Below, in pieces: positions 53,887-62,440 of a stretch of DNA of 64,000 nt; position 1 is the first letter of the stretch; each line of letters begins with the position of its first letter. The stretch lies in contig NZ_CP132932.1 of the NCBI RefSeq assembly GCF_040358985.1, forward strand, positions 186,001 through 250,000, given 5' to 3'. Origin of the DNA: Tunturibacter empetritectus (lineage in GTDB: Bacteria; Acidobacteriota; Terriglobia; Terriglobales; Acidobacteriaceae). The notes beneath the pieces were generated by a model. The model searched no databases, was not told the DNA's origin, and worked only from the letters and a program-made list of their open reading frames with translations. The position numbers and the translations under genes were made by a program.

Positions 53887-55071
53887 TCAGAACGCCCGCA
53901 CATAATTTTTTCCCGGAAGTTGCCGAACGCGGCCTGCAAGCTCCAGTTCGAACAGCGCAGTGAAGATCTCGGCAGAGCCTAACTCTGCCTCCAACTGTTC
54001 GATCAGCTCGTCCAGTTGCGTTGACTCGTCGTGCCGCAAACGCTCGAAGACGATCCTTTCGTGCTCAGGAAGCGGCGTATCGTTAAATAGAGATGCAGCC
54101 CCTCCCGGTTTCGATTCAGAGCCTCCCCCAGTCGCCGCCTGCTCATCCTCCAAGGCCAGCCTGATCTCGGAGGGCAGATCCTCCCAGATATCCTCCCACG
54201 TCGCTGTGAGCTTAGCGCCCTGTTTTATCAGCGTGTTAGGCCCCCACGCATTCTTGTTCGTTACATTGCCGGGGACGGCGTAGACATCGCGATTCTGCTC
54301 CATCGCACACCGCGCCGTAATTCTGGTTCCGCTGTACTCAGCCGCTTCGATGACCAGCACCCCAACACTCATTCCGCTCAGAATCCGGTTGCGGATAGGA
54401 AAGTTCTGCGGCGCGGGAAATGTTCCGAGGGGGTACTCGCTTACGATGGTTCCGCCGGTTGCGACGATCTGCTCGGCCAGCTTCTTGTTCTCCCTGGGAT
54501 AGATGACGTCGATGCCCGTGCCCCAGACAGCAACGGTTTTGCCGCCTGCCTCGATCGCGCCCTTGTGCGCTGCGGTGTCGACCCCGCGAGCCATGCCGCT
54601 CAGAATCACCATCCGCCTATTCGCAAGATCGCGCGAGAGCAGCTCGGCCATGCCTGCACCGTAGGGCGAAGGCTGACGCGTTCCGACAACTGCAATTCCC
54701 GGCCGCGCCAGCAACGACGCCTCCCCGCGAATCCAGAGCGCCGACGGTGGATCGTAGATCTCGCGCAGCCGCTCGGGGTAGGCCTCATCTTCGGGTGTCA
54801 ATAAACTACCGCCGGCTTCGGCGACACGCTTCAGCTCTTCTTCCGCCGCAGCTTTGGCTTTGCCATCAAAGACGAACTGCGCCGACTGCGCCGGCATCCC
54901 TGCGCCCTCCAACTCGGTCAGCGACGCCTCCAGCACACGCTCCGCAGCACCCAGCCGATTCATCGCCTTCCAGATTCTTGTGGGGCCCATTCCCGGCGTC
55001 AGCGTCAACGCCACCCAGGCCAAACGCGCCTGTTCCTTTACCACTGTTGCATCCTGCTGCGCCAAAGCCAT
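53887..55071 (-). CDS. dprA: DNA-processing protein DprA
   Basis: 394 residues. DprA loads RecA on incoming single-stranded DNA during natural transformation. An N-terminal helix-hairpin-helix/SAM-like region (about 1-80) precedes the Rossmann-like core: GIAVVGTRQPSPYGAGMAELL, SGMARGVDTAAHKGAIEAGGKTVAV, TGIDVIYPRENKKLAEQI, NFPIRNRILSGMSVGVLVIEA and VYAVPGNVTNKNAWGPNTLIKQGA. A C-terminal winged helix (about 325-394) is present. It lies upstream of topA on the same strand, the common dprA-topA order, separated by 270 bases. Confidence 0.95.
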   Translation of the reverse strand: MALAQQDATVVKEQARLAWVALTLTPGMGPTRIWKAMNRLGAAERVLEASLTELEGAGMPAQSAQFVFDGKAKAAAEEELKRVAEAGGSLLTPEDEAYPERLREIYDPPSALWIRGEASLLARPGIAVVGTRQPSPYGAGMAELLSRDLANRRMVILSGMARGVDTAAHKGAIEAGGKTVAVWGTGIDVIYPRENKKLAEQIVATGGTIVSEYPLGTFPAPQNFPIRNRILSGMSVGVLVIEAAEYSGTRITARCAMEQNRDVYAVPGNVTNKNAWGPNTLIKQGAKLTATWEDIWEDLPSEIRLALEDEQAATGGGSESKPGGAASLFNDTPLPEHERIVFERLRHDESTQLDELIEQLEAELGSAEIFTALFELELAGRVRQLPGKNYVRAF

Positions 55072-55168
55072 TCATGATCCTCTTCGTCGGTATGCTTCGC
55101 GGGCCTCTCCGAGTCTGCGACTCCAAATATCGCCGACCGGCAGAGGCTCACCGTCACTGTATCGCATC

Positions 55169-55942
55169 TCACGCGACAGAGTCGGAGGCAAAACTCTCGG
55201 CAAGGATAAAGGACACGCCGCTCATCGCCAATGCAACTAGCAGGCTAGTGACCTCGTCGCCATTGCGCGGTTGGGCTGCCACGCGCGGCAGATGCAAGAT
55301 GAGAACCCAGATAAGAAACATCGTGCCCAACAGGATTGACGCGGTTCGTGCCATCTGCTTCGTGACTATTGCTAGAGCAGCGGCAACGAACGCGACTCCG
55401 ACGAAGTATGACCAGAAGAGGCGCGCGGAAATCCATGCGGGGACAATCGTCGCCACAAACTTCGCATACAAAAAATGCTGCACGGCGAAGACCACCAGCG
55501 CGACGGCAAACGCAACGCGCCCGAAGGTGGCTAGATGCGACAAGGTCTTGTTTGTCGGCTCGAACCTAAGTCCGTCCGGAGTCTCGATCCGAGCCAGCAC
55601 GAAGGCACCACCCATCAAAGCCAGAAGCTCGAAGCCGCTGGTCCAGGGATCGGGACTATGCGGGTGCGCGATAAGTCTGGGGAGTTGCAGAGACAGGACG
55701 TACAAAAACAGAGCAACCCCCAGAAACGCCGCCGCCAGTCGTGCCATTTTTTCAGTCACAATGCAGACTGCAACCGCGATCAGCACAGCTCCAGCCAGCA
55801 CCGCCATCGGGTGCGGCCCCGGAATCCACGGAGGGCCAGGAATCGGCCCCTTCAACCCGCCGACGTAGATGAAGTGCTCTACACCAAAGAACACCAGCGC
55901 GATGGCAAAGAAGAGACGACCGACCTTCAACAATCCATCCAT
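55169..55942 (-). CDS. Tandem DoxX-like membrane protein
   Basis: 257 residues with about eight helices built from two related halves. Half 1 contains RLFFAIALVFFGVEHFIYV then GPPWIPGPHPMAVLAGAVLI; half 2 contains RVAFAVALVVFAVQHFLYAKFVATIVPAW then FWSYFVGVAFVAAALAIV. Both halves share the pattern F...LVFF.(V)(E/Q)HF.Y found in DoxX/DoxD-type proteins. The internal duplication suggests a pseudo-dimer. Function is not known; DoxX relatives act in quinone-linked oxidation. No clear partner is adjacent. Confidence 0.75.
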   Translation of the reverse strand: MDGLLKVGRLFFAIALVFFGVEHFIYVGGLKGPIPGPPWIPGPHPMAVLAGAVLIAVAVCIVTEKMARLAAAFLGVALFLYVLSLQLPRLIAHPHSPDPWTSGFELLALMGGAFVLARIETPDGLRFEPTNKTLSHLATFGRVAFAVALVVFAVQHFLYAKFVATIVPAWISARLFWSYFVGVAFVAAALAIVTKQMARTASILLGTMFLIWVLILHLPRVAAQPRNGDEVTSLLVALAMSGVSFILAESFASDSVA

Positions 55943-56001
55943 TCTTTTTGCTCCCTTTCCGAATGACCTGGTTGCGTCGTGAGAATCCTACTACCAGTCT
56001 G

Positions 56002-56196
56002 CTATCTATCCTCCTCGTCACACCGCTTGCACTCCATCAGGCTTCCGATGTGCGCCGCTCTGCCCTCTTTCGTCGTCACCCACTCCCGCAGAATCCAAGG
56101 GGGATCGTGCCGCACATGCTGCCCATGCCCGCAGTCCAACCGGGCCGCCCAGTGCTGCTGTTCATCCTGATAAAACCCCACCACCCGCCTCTGCAT
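56002..56196 (-). CDS. DUF3565-domain small protein
   Basis: 64 residues from ATG 56196 (MQRRVVGFYQDEQQHWAARL). The sequence DCGHGQHVRHDPPW, REWVTTKEGRAAHIG and the terminal ECKRCDEEDR with a CxxC motif are typical of DUF3565, a small, probably metal-binding domain. A TTG at 56220 would add eight residues. It is divergent from mqnA. Function unknown. Confidence 0.88.
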   Translation of the reverse strand: MQRRVVGFYQDEQQHWAARLDCGHGQHVRHDPPWILREWVTTKEGRAAHIGSLMECKRCDEEDR

Positions 56197-56256
56197 CGAG
56201 CGCGTCCCCCTGACATCCAATAAACTAGTCCTTTGAACACTTCGTCTTCATCTTCC

Positions 56257-57099
56257 ATGCTTCGTGTCGCTGCCATCAACTTTCTCAATCCCGCACCGCT
56301 GATGTGGGACTTCGAACACGCACCGCTTGCGCAGGAGCTGGCACAGCGCTATTCGCTGCACTACACCCAGCCCTCGCAGTGCGCCGCAGAGCTTCTCGCA
56401 GGCCGCGCCGACCTTGGCCTCATCCCTATCGCAGCGCTTACGCCGGAGCTCGCCGTCGTCCCGGGCTGCACCATCGCTTCGTTGAATGAAGTTCGTTCTA
56501 TTCAGCTCATCATCAAATCGCCTCACACTTTCAGCACAGTGAAGACGGTCTCGGCCGACACCGCCTCTCGCAGCTCGCTCGCGTATGCGGAGATTCTCTT
56601 CCGCAGATTCGCCAACAATCATCCGGCCTTCCTGCCCGCTTCAGCCGATCCTGTGGCCATGCTGCAGCAGGCAGATGCTGCGATCCTGATCGGCGATCCG
56701 GCCCTGTTCGCCCTCGAACGCCGCGAACATATCGAGGCCGTGGTTGGTCCATGCCAGTGGTTCGATCTCGCTCATGAGTGGCACATCCGCACCAACGTAC
56801 CCTGGGTCGCCGCGGTGTGGGCCGTGCGGCCAGAGTCTCTGGGGGCTCCTGGAATCACCGATATTCAACTCGTCGAAGACCTCGAAGCCTCGCGCAATCA
56901 CGGCCTGTTGCACATCGAAGATCTGGTCGAAGAGTGGGCTCCGCGAATCAACCTGAGCCCCGCTGTCATTCGTCACTATCTCTCTAGCAATATCCACTAC
57001 GTTCTAAATACGGATTGCATGCATGCCATTAAACTCTTCCGGCAGTACGCCGCGGAGGTCGATGTTCTTCCCGCTCTGCCCGATCTTCGCCTCCTGTAA
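56257..57099 (+). CDS. mqnA: Chorismate dehydratase MqnA (futalosine menaquinone pathway)
   Basis: 280 residues from ATG 56257 (MLRVAAINFLNPAPLMWDFE); a TTG at 56233 is possible. The periplasmic-binding-protein-like fold converts chorismate to 3-enolpyruvoyl-benzoate. Recognisable parts are QCAAELLAGRADLGLIPIAAL, the ENEVRSIQLI-like segment SLNEVRSIQLIIKSP, DTASRSSLAYAEILFRRF and AILIGDPALFA. Presence of this gene implies menaquinone made by the futalosine route. Other mqn genes are not in the window. It does not look co-transcribed with a pathway partner. Confidence 0.9.
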   Translation: MLRVAAINFLNPAPLMWDFEHAPLAQELAQRYSLHYTQPSQCAAELLAGRADLGLIPIAALTPELAVVPGCTIASLNEVRSIQLIIKSPHTFSTVKTVSADTASRSSLAYAEILFRRFANNHPAFLPASADPVAMLQQADAAILIGDPALFALERREHIEAVVGPCQWFDLAHEWHIRTNVPWVAAVWAVRPESLGAPGITDIQLVEDLEASRNHGLLHIEDLVEEWAPRINLSPAVIRHYLSSNIHYVLNTDCMHAIKLFRQYAAEVDVLPALPDLRLL

Positions 57100-57179
57100 G
57101 TCCTCTGCTATACTCGCCGCTCCACCAATCTTTTTAGAATTTCAGCGACTTCTTCTCCGTGGGTCGCGTCTTAACCTCT

Positions 57180-57917
57180 ATGAGCCTGCGCGCAGCTGCC
57201 ACGATCCTAATCGAGATCCCAGTCAAGAGCCTCGTCGCAGCCCTGCAGACGGCTGGCTCCACGCATCATGCGCGTAGTCCCTTCCTCCATCTGCTCTTCA
57301 GCTTTGGCCTGTTCGGCGTCTTTCTGGTCTCAATCGTCGACAGCTCCTTCGTTCCACTGCCTCTGCCCGGCGTCACCGACATCATGATCATCGTGATGTC
57401 CGCGCAGCATCAGAGCTGGTTCCTGTTAATTCTGCTCGCTACAGTCGGTTCAGGACTCGGCGGATGGTTTAGCTATCAGGTAGGCCAGTCGGGCGGCATG
57501 GCCTTTATCGAAAAGCACATTCCGCCGCGCATCTTCAAACGCGTCTGCGACTGGATGGAAAATCACGCCATCCTCTCCGTGGCTCTGCCGGCGATTCTGC
57601 CGCCTCCCATGCCGCTCAGCCCCTTCGTGCTCGCTGCCGGCGCGCTCAAGATGTCGCGCAGAAAATTTCTTACCACCTTCATCATCAGCCGATGCCTGCG
57701 CCACTCGGTCGCTGCGTGGCTCGGAATCTACTACGGACGGCACATCCTGCATCTTTGGAACAGCCTTTCGGCAAAGTACGCAACTCCTGTCCTCATTGTC
57801 ATCTGGACGGGAATCATCGCAAGCTGCGCCTTTGCCTTCTGGAAGCTCTATAAGACCTCGCGCACCGTCCATCCAGGCTCGCGAGCAATCGCCAAGCACT
57901 CCAACACGGCTGCCTGA
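57180..57917 (+). CDS. VTT-domain (DedA-like) membrane protein
   Basis: About 245 residues. The VTT pattern is visible: FGLFGVFLVSIVDSSFVPLPLPGVTDIMII, then GSGLGGWFSYQVGQSGG (re-entrant region with glycines) and LSVALPAILPPPMPLSPFVLAAGALKMSRRKF. Five to six helices are expected. DedA/VTT proteins are lipid scramblases or proton-dependent transporters of the cytoplasmic membrane. The start is uncertain (ATG 57180 or GTG 57159); neither has a good ribosome-binding site. The gene is convergent with the DUF2306-like gene. Confidence 0.82.
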   Translation: MSLRAAATILIEIPVKSLVAALQTAGSTHHARSPFLHLLFSFGLFGVFLVSIVDSSFVPLPLPGVTDIMIIVMSAQHQSWFLLILLATVGSGLGGWFSYQVGQSGGMAFIEKHIPPRIFKRVCDWMENHAILSVALPAILPPPMPLSPFVLAAGALKMSRRKFLTTFIISRCLRHSVAAWLGIYYGRHILHLWNSLSAKYATPVLIVIWTGIIASCAFAFWKLYKTSRTVHPGSRAIAKHSNTAA

Positions 57918-57927
57918 GTCCACTTCT

Positions 57928-58614
57928 TTAAGCCGCAGCTTTTGCCCGCGGAGCAAACTTGCGCTGGTAGTACGCCGTAGTGAGGATGATTGCAGGCACC
58001 CCCACCATCACGGGCCACAGCCACACGTACCAGTGATTGCCAACGACCCGCGTCAGCGTGACTACACTGAAGGCAGACCACGCCGCAATGTAGCTCCCGA
58101 TAAAGTTTCCCAGATGCGTGTACCACCAGAACATCTTCTCCCTCGGCTTGCGCACGAACGAGAGCAACTGGGTCGCCGCGCCTCTCATTCCGATGAATCC
58201 GAACGCCACACCTACCAGCGGAATCACCTCGATGGAGGCGGGACGGAACCACGACATCCAGGCCAACAGCGCACTTGTCGCGAAGGTGACGATACCGGCG
58301 ATCCAGTCGATCGGCTCCGCTCCTCCTCCGCGCGCCAGCTCCTTCAACTGCAGAACACGATAGCCCGAAAAGGCAAAGTAGAAGCTGAACACCGCCACCA
58401 GGGCCAGAAACCGCACTGGAAAGAAGAAGGCCATCGGTATCGCAGTGGCCGCTACGATCCCCATCGACCACAGATAGACCATCCCCCAGCGTTTATGCTG
58501 CTTGCCACCCTTTGCCGTGACCAGCGCGACGGGAGCGAGTAGAAACGACGAGGCCCCAGCCGCAATATGAATCGCAAGAAAGATCTTTACCCACAGCGGA
58601 TCGAGTGCATGCAT
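57928..58614 (-). CDS. DUF2306-like membrane protein, paired with PadR
   Basis: About 228 residues with seven hydrophobic helices. The N-terminal signature IHIAAGASSFLLAPVALVTAKGGKQHKRWG followed by YLWSMGIVAATAIP matches DUF2306-type proteins, and the middle has FAFSGYRVLQLK and GFIGMRGAATQL. The ATG at 58614 overlaps the stop of the PadR gene (TGATG), so both are translated from one message and the PadR protein probably controls this gene. The pseudogene at 11344-11564 resembles its N-terminus. Substrate or activity is unknown. Confidence 0.8.
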   Translation of the reverse strand: MHALDPLWVKIFLAIHIAAGASSFLLAPVALVTAKGGKQHKRWGMVYLWSMGIVAATAIPMAFFFPVRFLALVAVFSFYFAFSGYRVLQLKELARGGGAEPIDWIAGIVTFATSALLAWMSWFRPASIEVIPLVGVAFGFIGMRGAATQLLSFVRKPREKMFWWYTHLGNFIGSYIAAWSAFSVVTLTRVVGNHWYVWLWPVMVGVPAIILTTAYYQRKFAPRAKAAA

Positions 58615-59186
58615 CACTTCCTCCTTTTTCCCTTGCTTTCTATCTCATCCAACTCCGCCAGCGTCTCTCTGCACCACTTCAATATGGCTGCACTATGGTG
58701 GCGTCCATAGTTCAGCGTCATCAGCCAGTAGGGCAGATTCGGGTCGTTCGCCTTATCCCGCCGCAGCTGCTTCGCCATAGCGGTGTACACCTTCAACGCC
58801 CTCTGGTGAAACTCCATATTCGAAGCCACGTGTTCGCGGTTGACGCTCATCGCGACGTGCACACCGAAGAAGAGCTTCAGCAACAACTCGTTCCTCGCCG
58901 TCTCTTCCGCGACTGGAATCTTCAACCATTCCTGAAGTCGCTCGCGTCCGTCCGCCGTAAGCGAATACAGGTTGCGGTCCGGCTTCCCCTTGTTGCGCTC
59001 GGTCTTCTTCTCGACCAGACCAGCTGCCGCAAGCCGCTTCAATCCTGGATAGATCTGCCCATAGCTCTCGCTCCAGAAGTGCCCGATGGAGCGCGAGACC
59101 ATCTGGCGAATGTCGTATCCGGACATCGGCCTCAGGCTCAGCAGTCCAAGCAAAGCATTCGGGGTCGACCCGCCTTCCATCTTCAT
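58614..59186 (-). CDS. PadR-family transcriptional regulator (long form)
   Basis: 190 residues from ATG 59186 (MKMEGGSTPNALLGLLSLRP). The winged helix includes MSGYDIRQMVSRSIGHFWSES, YGQIYPGLKRLAAAGLVEKK and YSLTADGRERLQEWL, followed by a C-terminal helical dimerisation domain (about 105-190), the subfamily-1 architecture. It precedes and overlaps the DUF2306-like gene. An A/T palindrome eight bases upstream of its ATG is a likely autoregulatory operator. These regulators usually release DNA on binding phenolic or hydrophobic ligands. Confidence 0.92.
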   Translation of the reverse strand: MKMEGGSTPNALLGLLSLRPMSGYDIRQMVSRSIGHFWSESYGQIYPGLKRLAAAGLVEKKTERNKGKPDRNLYSLTADGRERLQEWLKIPVAEETARNELLLKLFFGVHVAMSVNREHVASNMEFHQRALKVYTAMAKQLRRDKANDPNLPYWLMTLNYGRHHSAAILKWCRETLAELDEIESKGKRRK

Positions 59187-59193
59187 AGCTTCA

Positions 59194-59213
59194 AGATATA
59201 TATCTAAAAGATA
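59194..59213. promoter_or_regulatory. Candidate PadR operator
   Basis: AGATATATATCT (59194-59205) is a perfect palindrome, overlapped by TATCT-aaa-AGATA (59201-59213). Both lie directly upstream of the PadR start. Confidence 0.6.
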
Positions 59214-59263
59214 CACTGAACAAGAAAATTCTTAGAAACTTTGGCCTAGCAAAGATCAGAGGC

Positions 59264-59299
59264 TAAAAGAAAACGGGTGAAGCATCTCGGCTTCACCCG
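59264..59299 (-). terminator. Rho-independent terminator after fabH
   Basis: A perfect 10-bp stem CGGGTGAAGC...GCTTCACCCG with a 6-base loop (59274-59299), followed on the minus strand by TTTTCTTTTA. Confidence 0.88.
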
Positions 59300-59324
59300 C
59301 TCGAAATTCTTTAGAGCCTATGCT

Positions 59325-60341
59325 TTAGAACTCCCACCGCAACAAAGTGGCTCCCACGGTGAAGCCAGCACCAACGCTCGCCAGCAGAACCAGATCGCCC
59401 TTCTTTAGCCGCTTCTCCTCAAGCGCCGTCTGCATGGCCATCGGAATCGTAGCCGCCGTGGTGTTGCCATACCGATCGATGTTGATGATCACCGAACTCT
59501 CCGGCATGCCCAGCCGCTCCGCTGTCGAAAGAATAATCCGCTTGTTCGCCTGGTGCGGGATGAAGCAGCTAAGGTCCTTGCCCTCCACGCCGTTGCGCGA
59601 CAGGATGATCTCCGCAGCTTCGGCCATCTTGCGGACCGCAAACTTGTACACCGCCTGCCCGTCCTGGTGGACGTAGTGCATCTTCGCTGCGACCGTCTCG
59701 GCTGATGGTGGATGCAAGCTGCCGCCGCCGGGCATGTTCAAAGCCGCCGCACCAGAGCCGTCGATCTCGTGCCAGTAGTCGACCATCCCGATCTCCCCGT
59801 CTTCGCAGGGCTCGAGCAGCACCGCGCCCGCGCCGTCGCCGAAGATCACGCAGGTCGCCCGGTCGGTGTAGTCGATGATTGAGCTCATCACATCCGCTCC
59901 GATCACCATCACCTTCTTGTGCATCCCGCTCTCGACCAGCTTCGCTCCCACCTGCAGGGCATAAGGAAATCCCGAGCAGGCCGCCGAAAGATCGAACCCC
60001 CAAGCGCCCTTCACGCCGAGCTTGTCCTGCACCAGGCAGGCTGTCGCCGGAAAAAACATATCGGGCGTCACCGTGGCAACGATGATCACCTCCAGCTCAC
60101 TAGCCTCGATGCCGCGAGCCGCGAGACACTTCTTCGCCGCCTCCACCGCCAGATCGCTGGTCGCAACCCCTGGGTCCACGATGTGCCGCTCACGAATTCC
60201 CGTCCGCTCGACAATCCATTGATCGTTGGTTGCGACCATCTTCTCCAGATCCGCATTGGTCAATAAACGCGGCGGAACATAGGTCCCTACCGAACTGATC
60301 TTCGCGCGTACCCGCGTCTGCGGTTTCAACGTCAAACTCAA
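59325..60341 (-). CDS. fabH: Beta-ketoacyl-ACP synthase III
   Basis: 338 residues; starts fatty-acid synthesis by condensing acetyl-CoA with malonyl-ACP. The start is a TTG at 60341 with GAGG six bases before it. The catalytic triad is visible: Cys122 in [13 protein letters not shown], His in [11 protein letters not shown] and Asn in [37 protein letters not shown] is also typical. It ends 25 bases after a terminator. The gene stands alone rather than in a fab operon. Related starter enzymes with other acyl preferences cannot be excluded. Confidence 0.95.
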   Translation of the reverse strand: MSLTLKPQTRVRAKISSVGTYVPPRLLTNADLEKMVATNDQWIVERTGIRERHIVDPGVATSDLAVEAAKKCLAARGIEASELEVIIVATVTPDMFFPATACLVQDKLGVKGAWGFDLSAACSGFPYALQVGAKLVESGMHKKVMVIGADVMSSIIDYTDRATCVIFGDGAGAVLLEPCEDGEIGMVDYWHEIDGSGAAALNMPGGGSLHPPSAETVAAKMHYVHQDGQAVYKFAVRKMAEAAEIILSRNGVEGKDLSCFIPHQANKRIILSTAERLGMPESSVIINIDRYGNTTAATIPMAMQTALEEKRLKKGDLVLLASVGAGFTVGATLLRWEF

Positions 60342-60541
60342 ACTCTCACCTCATCTAATGTCGCAGTAGCTAATAAAAAAAACTGATTCAAAATGAACCG
60401 TCGTTCACCATCGGAGACCATTCTCTCTGAGAAGCGAACGCATGTCACCTTTGCATTGACGAGCAGGGTGCTGAAAAAGACACACTTCGGCCGCCGAAGG
60501 AAGATTTCGTGATGTCGCAAACGGGAGAACAAGAGGGGATC
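60342..60541. other. Upstream region of fabH
   Basis: About 200 bases with a CTTCGGC-c-GCCGAAG dyad near 60486. Short frames here extend into the repeats and are not believed to be genes. The fabH promoter presumably lies within it. Confidence 0.35.
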
Positions 60542-60684
60542 GTGCACCGGGCGACCTACTGTGCCACCACAAGAGGCTGCGGCGAAAGCAGATGGAGTGC
60601 GAAATAATGCACCGGGCTACCGCCATCGCGGGAAGCTGTGGCGAAGTACATGGAGGCGAGGATAGTGCACCGGGCGACCTACTG
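60542..60684. repeat. Degenerate tandem repeats sharing the SRP RNA 3' end
   Basis: GTGCACCGGGCGACCTACTG occurs identically at 60542 and at 60665 (inside the SRP RNA 3' end), with a diverged copy (ATGCACCGGGCTACC) at 60607. The segments between also align (GGCTGcGGCGAAagcaGATGGAG versus AGCTGtGGCGAAgtacATGGAG). Spacing is 65 and 58 bases. Confidence 0.7.
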
Positions 60685-60764
60685 CGCCCGTAATGACCCG
60701 TTACCGTTGCTTCCTTCCGGACCTGGCGGGGTTGGCGGGATTACGTCGCGTAGGACCCGGCACA
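60665..60764 (-). ncRNA. ffs: Signal recognition particle RNA (small bacterial type)
   Basis: On the minus strand the conserved apical domain CCAGGTCCGGAAGGAAGCAAC is intact (GGAAGCA side and the GGAAGG tetraloop region). The 5' and 3' ends pair: GCCGGGTCCTAC with GTAGGTCGCCCGGT. The length of about 100 nt fits the 4.5S form. It binds Ffh to target ribosomes to the membrane. The ends are estimated to within a few bases from the stem. Confidence 0.93.
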
Positions 60765-60922
60765 TGAGCTAGTTTAGCACTTCAAACCCGAACTGTGCTG
60801 ACGCCGCTATCTCCATCCAGTGCAAAACTTCGAGGAGTACTTTCAGCAGATCTCTCACCCTTCGTCGTTGTCATCTCTTCTTTGAAGCAGCTACAATTTT
60901 TGAGATATCACGAGGGTCTACT

Positions 60923-62383
60923 TTGCTCAATCGATTTAGCCGTCGCACCTTCGCCCGCCTGCTCGGATCCGCCGCACTCGCCCCCACCGCACTCACAACC
61001 GTCGCCACCCCGGCCTTAGCTGAAGTCACTCCCTCCGCACCTGCTGCGCGAACATTTCCCCAAGGCTTTCGCTGGGGCTCTGCGACCGCCTCCTATCAGG
61101 TCGAGGGCGCCGTCAATGAAGACGGCCGCGGCCCATCCATCTGGGACACCTTCTCCCACACTCCGGGCAAGATTAAAAATGGAGACACCGGCGACGTTGC
61201 CGACGATCACTACCATCGCTACAAAGACGATGTGAAGCTGATGAAGGACCTCGGCCTCAAGACCTACCGCTTCTCCGTCGCATGGCCGCGCGTCTTTCCG
61301 CAAGGTACCGGCACGCCCAACCCAAAGGGCCTCGACTTCTACAACCGCCTCGTCGACGAGCTGCTCGCAGCCGATATCCAACCCTACTGCACACTCTTCC
61401 ACTGGGATCTCCCGCAAGCCCTCGAAGACAAGGGCGGATGGCAGTCGCGCGACACCTCCGAGGCCTTCGCGAACTACGCCGGCTACGTCGCCGAACATCT
61501 CTCCGACCGCGTCAAGTACTTCATGACCCTCAACGAGATGAGCTCGTTCGTCAGCGGATACGCCTCACCTCGCCATGCCCCAGGCCTCACGCTTCCACCC
61601 GCAGGCGTCAATCAGGTTCGTCATCATGCGGTGCTCGCCCACGGCCTTGGGGTGCAGGCGATCCGCGCCCACGCAAAAGCAGGCACCAAGGTTGGCTTGG
61701 CGGAAAATGCAAGAGCCGCCGTGCCCGTCATCGAAACGCCAGAGCACATCGCCGCCGCTGCAAAGGCTATGCGTCAGATCAACGCTGGATACCTGACCGT
61801 CATCATGGAAGGCCGCTATACCGACGCCTACCTCGCACATGCGGGTGCCGACGCGCCGAAGTTTACGGACGCTGACATGAAGGCTATCGGCACGCCGCTC
61901 GACTTCATCGGCCTTAACATCTACACCCCCACCTACGTTCGCGCCGACGACTCCCACGCCGGCTTCGACCTCGTTCCATCACCAGAGTCGTACCCGCACA
62001 TGATGAGCCCCTGGCTGCATGTTGGCCCCGAGGCGCTCTACTGGGGACCGAAGCTCGCCGCGCAGCTCTGGAACATCAAGGAGATATACATCACTGAGAA
62101 CGGAGCCTCCTCGACCGACGTCCTCACGCCCGACGGCCACGTCTACGACTCCGACCGCGTCATGTACCTCCGCAACTACCTCACGCAGCTTCATCGCGGA
62201 GTCGCCGAGGGCGTCCCCGTCCGCGGCTACTTCCTCTGGAGCCTGATGGACAACTTCGAATGGGCTGACGGCTACGCCTACCGCTTCGGCATCCACTACG
62301 TCGACTTCGCCACGCAGAAGCGCACCCCCAAGATGAGCGCGCACTTCTACCGCGAAGTCATCGCACGCAACGGCCTCGCTTAA
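60923..62383 (+). CDS. Tat-exported GH1 beta-glucosidase
   Basis: 486 residues from a TTG at 60923 (GAGGG six bases upstream). A twin-arginine signal (SRRTFARLLGSAALA, cleavage near ALAE) sends the folded enzyme to the periplasm. The GH1 barrel starts FPQGFRWGSATASYQVEGA; LFHWDLPQALED binds substrate. The acid/base Glu is in MTLNEMSSF, where most relatives have NEP, and the nucleophile is in IYITENGAS. SLMDNFEWADGYAYRFG closes the barrel. It should hydrolyse beta-linked glucosides or related sugars. A long stem-loop follows. Confidence 0.93.
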   Translation: MLNRFSRRTFARLLGSAALAPTALTTVATPALAEVTPSAPAARTFPQGFRWGSATASYQVEGAVNEDGRGPSIWDTFSHTPGKIKNGDTGDVADDHYHRYKDDVKLMKDLGLKTYRFSVAWPRVFPQGTGTPNPKGLDFYNRLVDELLAADIQPYCTLFHWDLPQALEDKGGWQSRDTSEAFANYAGYVAEHLSDRVKYFMTLNEMSSFVSGYASPRHAPGLTLPPAGVNQVRHHAVLAHGLGVQAIRAHAKAGTKVGLAENARAAVPVIETPEHIAAAAKAMRQINAGYLTVIMEGRYTDAYLAHAGADAPKFTDADMKAIGTPLDFIGLNIYTPTYVRADDSHAGFDLVPSPESYPHMMSPWLHVGPEALYWGPKLAAQLWNIKEIYITENGASSTDVLTPDGHVYDSDRVMYLRNYLTQLHRGVAEGVPVRGYFLWSLMDNFEWADGYAYRFGIHYVDFATQKRTPKMSAHFYREVIARNGLA

Positions 62384-62391
62384 ATGCGCTC

Positions 62392-62429
62392 GACGGGCAA
62401 GCCGGACGATTATCTCCGGATTGCCCGTC
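62392..62429. terminator. Long stem-loop between convergent GH1 and tetR-like genes
   Basis: GACGGGCAA, one mismatch, CCGGA, an 8-base loop, TCCGG, then TTGCCCGTC: 14 pairs. There is no T-tract on the plus side, so it may act by structure alone or serve both directions. Confidence 0.55.
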
Positions 62430-62440
62430 AGATCGACCTA

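Noticed and set aside
60338-60626. Short minus-strand frames between fabH and the SRP RNA
   Set aside because: They run through the repeat units and a dyad; no ribosome-binding site or domain. The repeats explain the sequence better.
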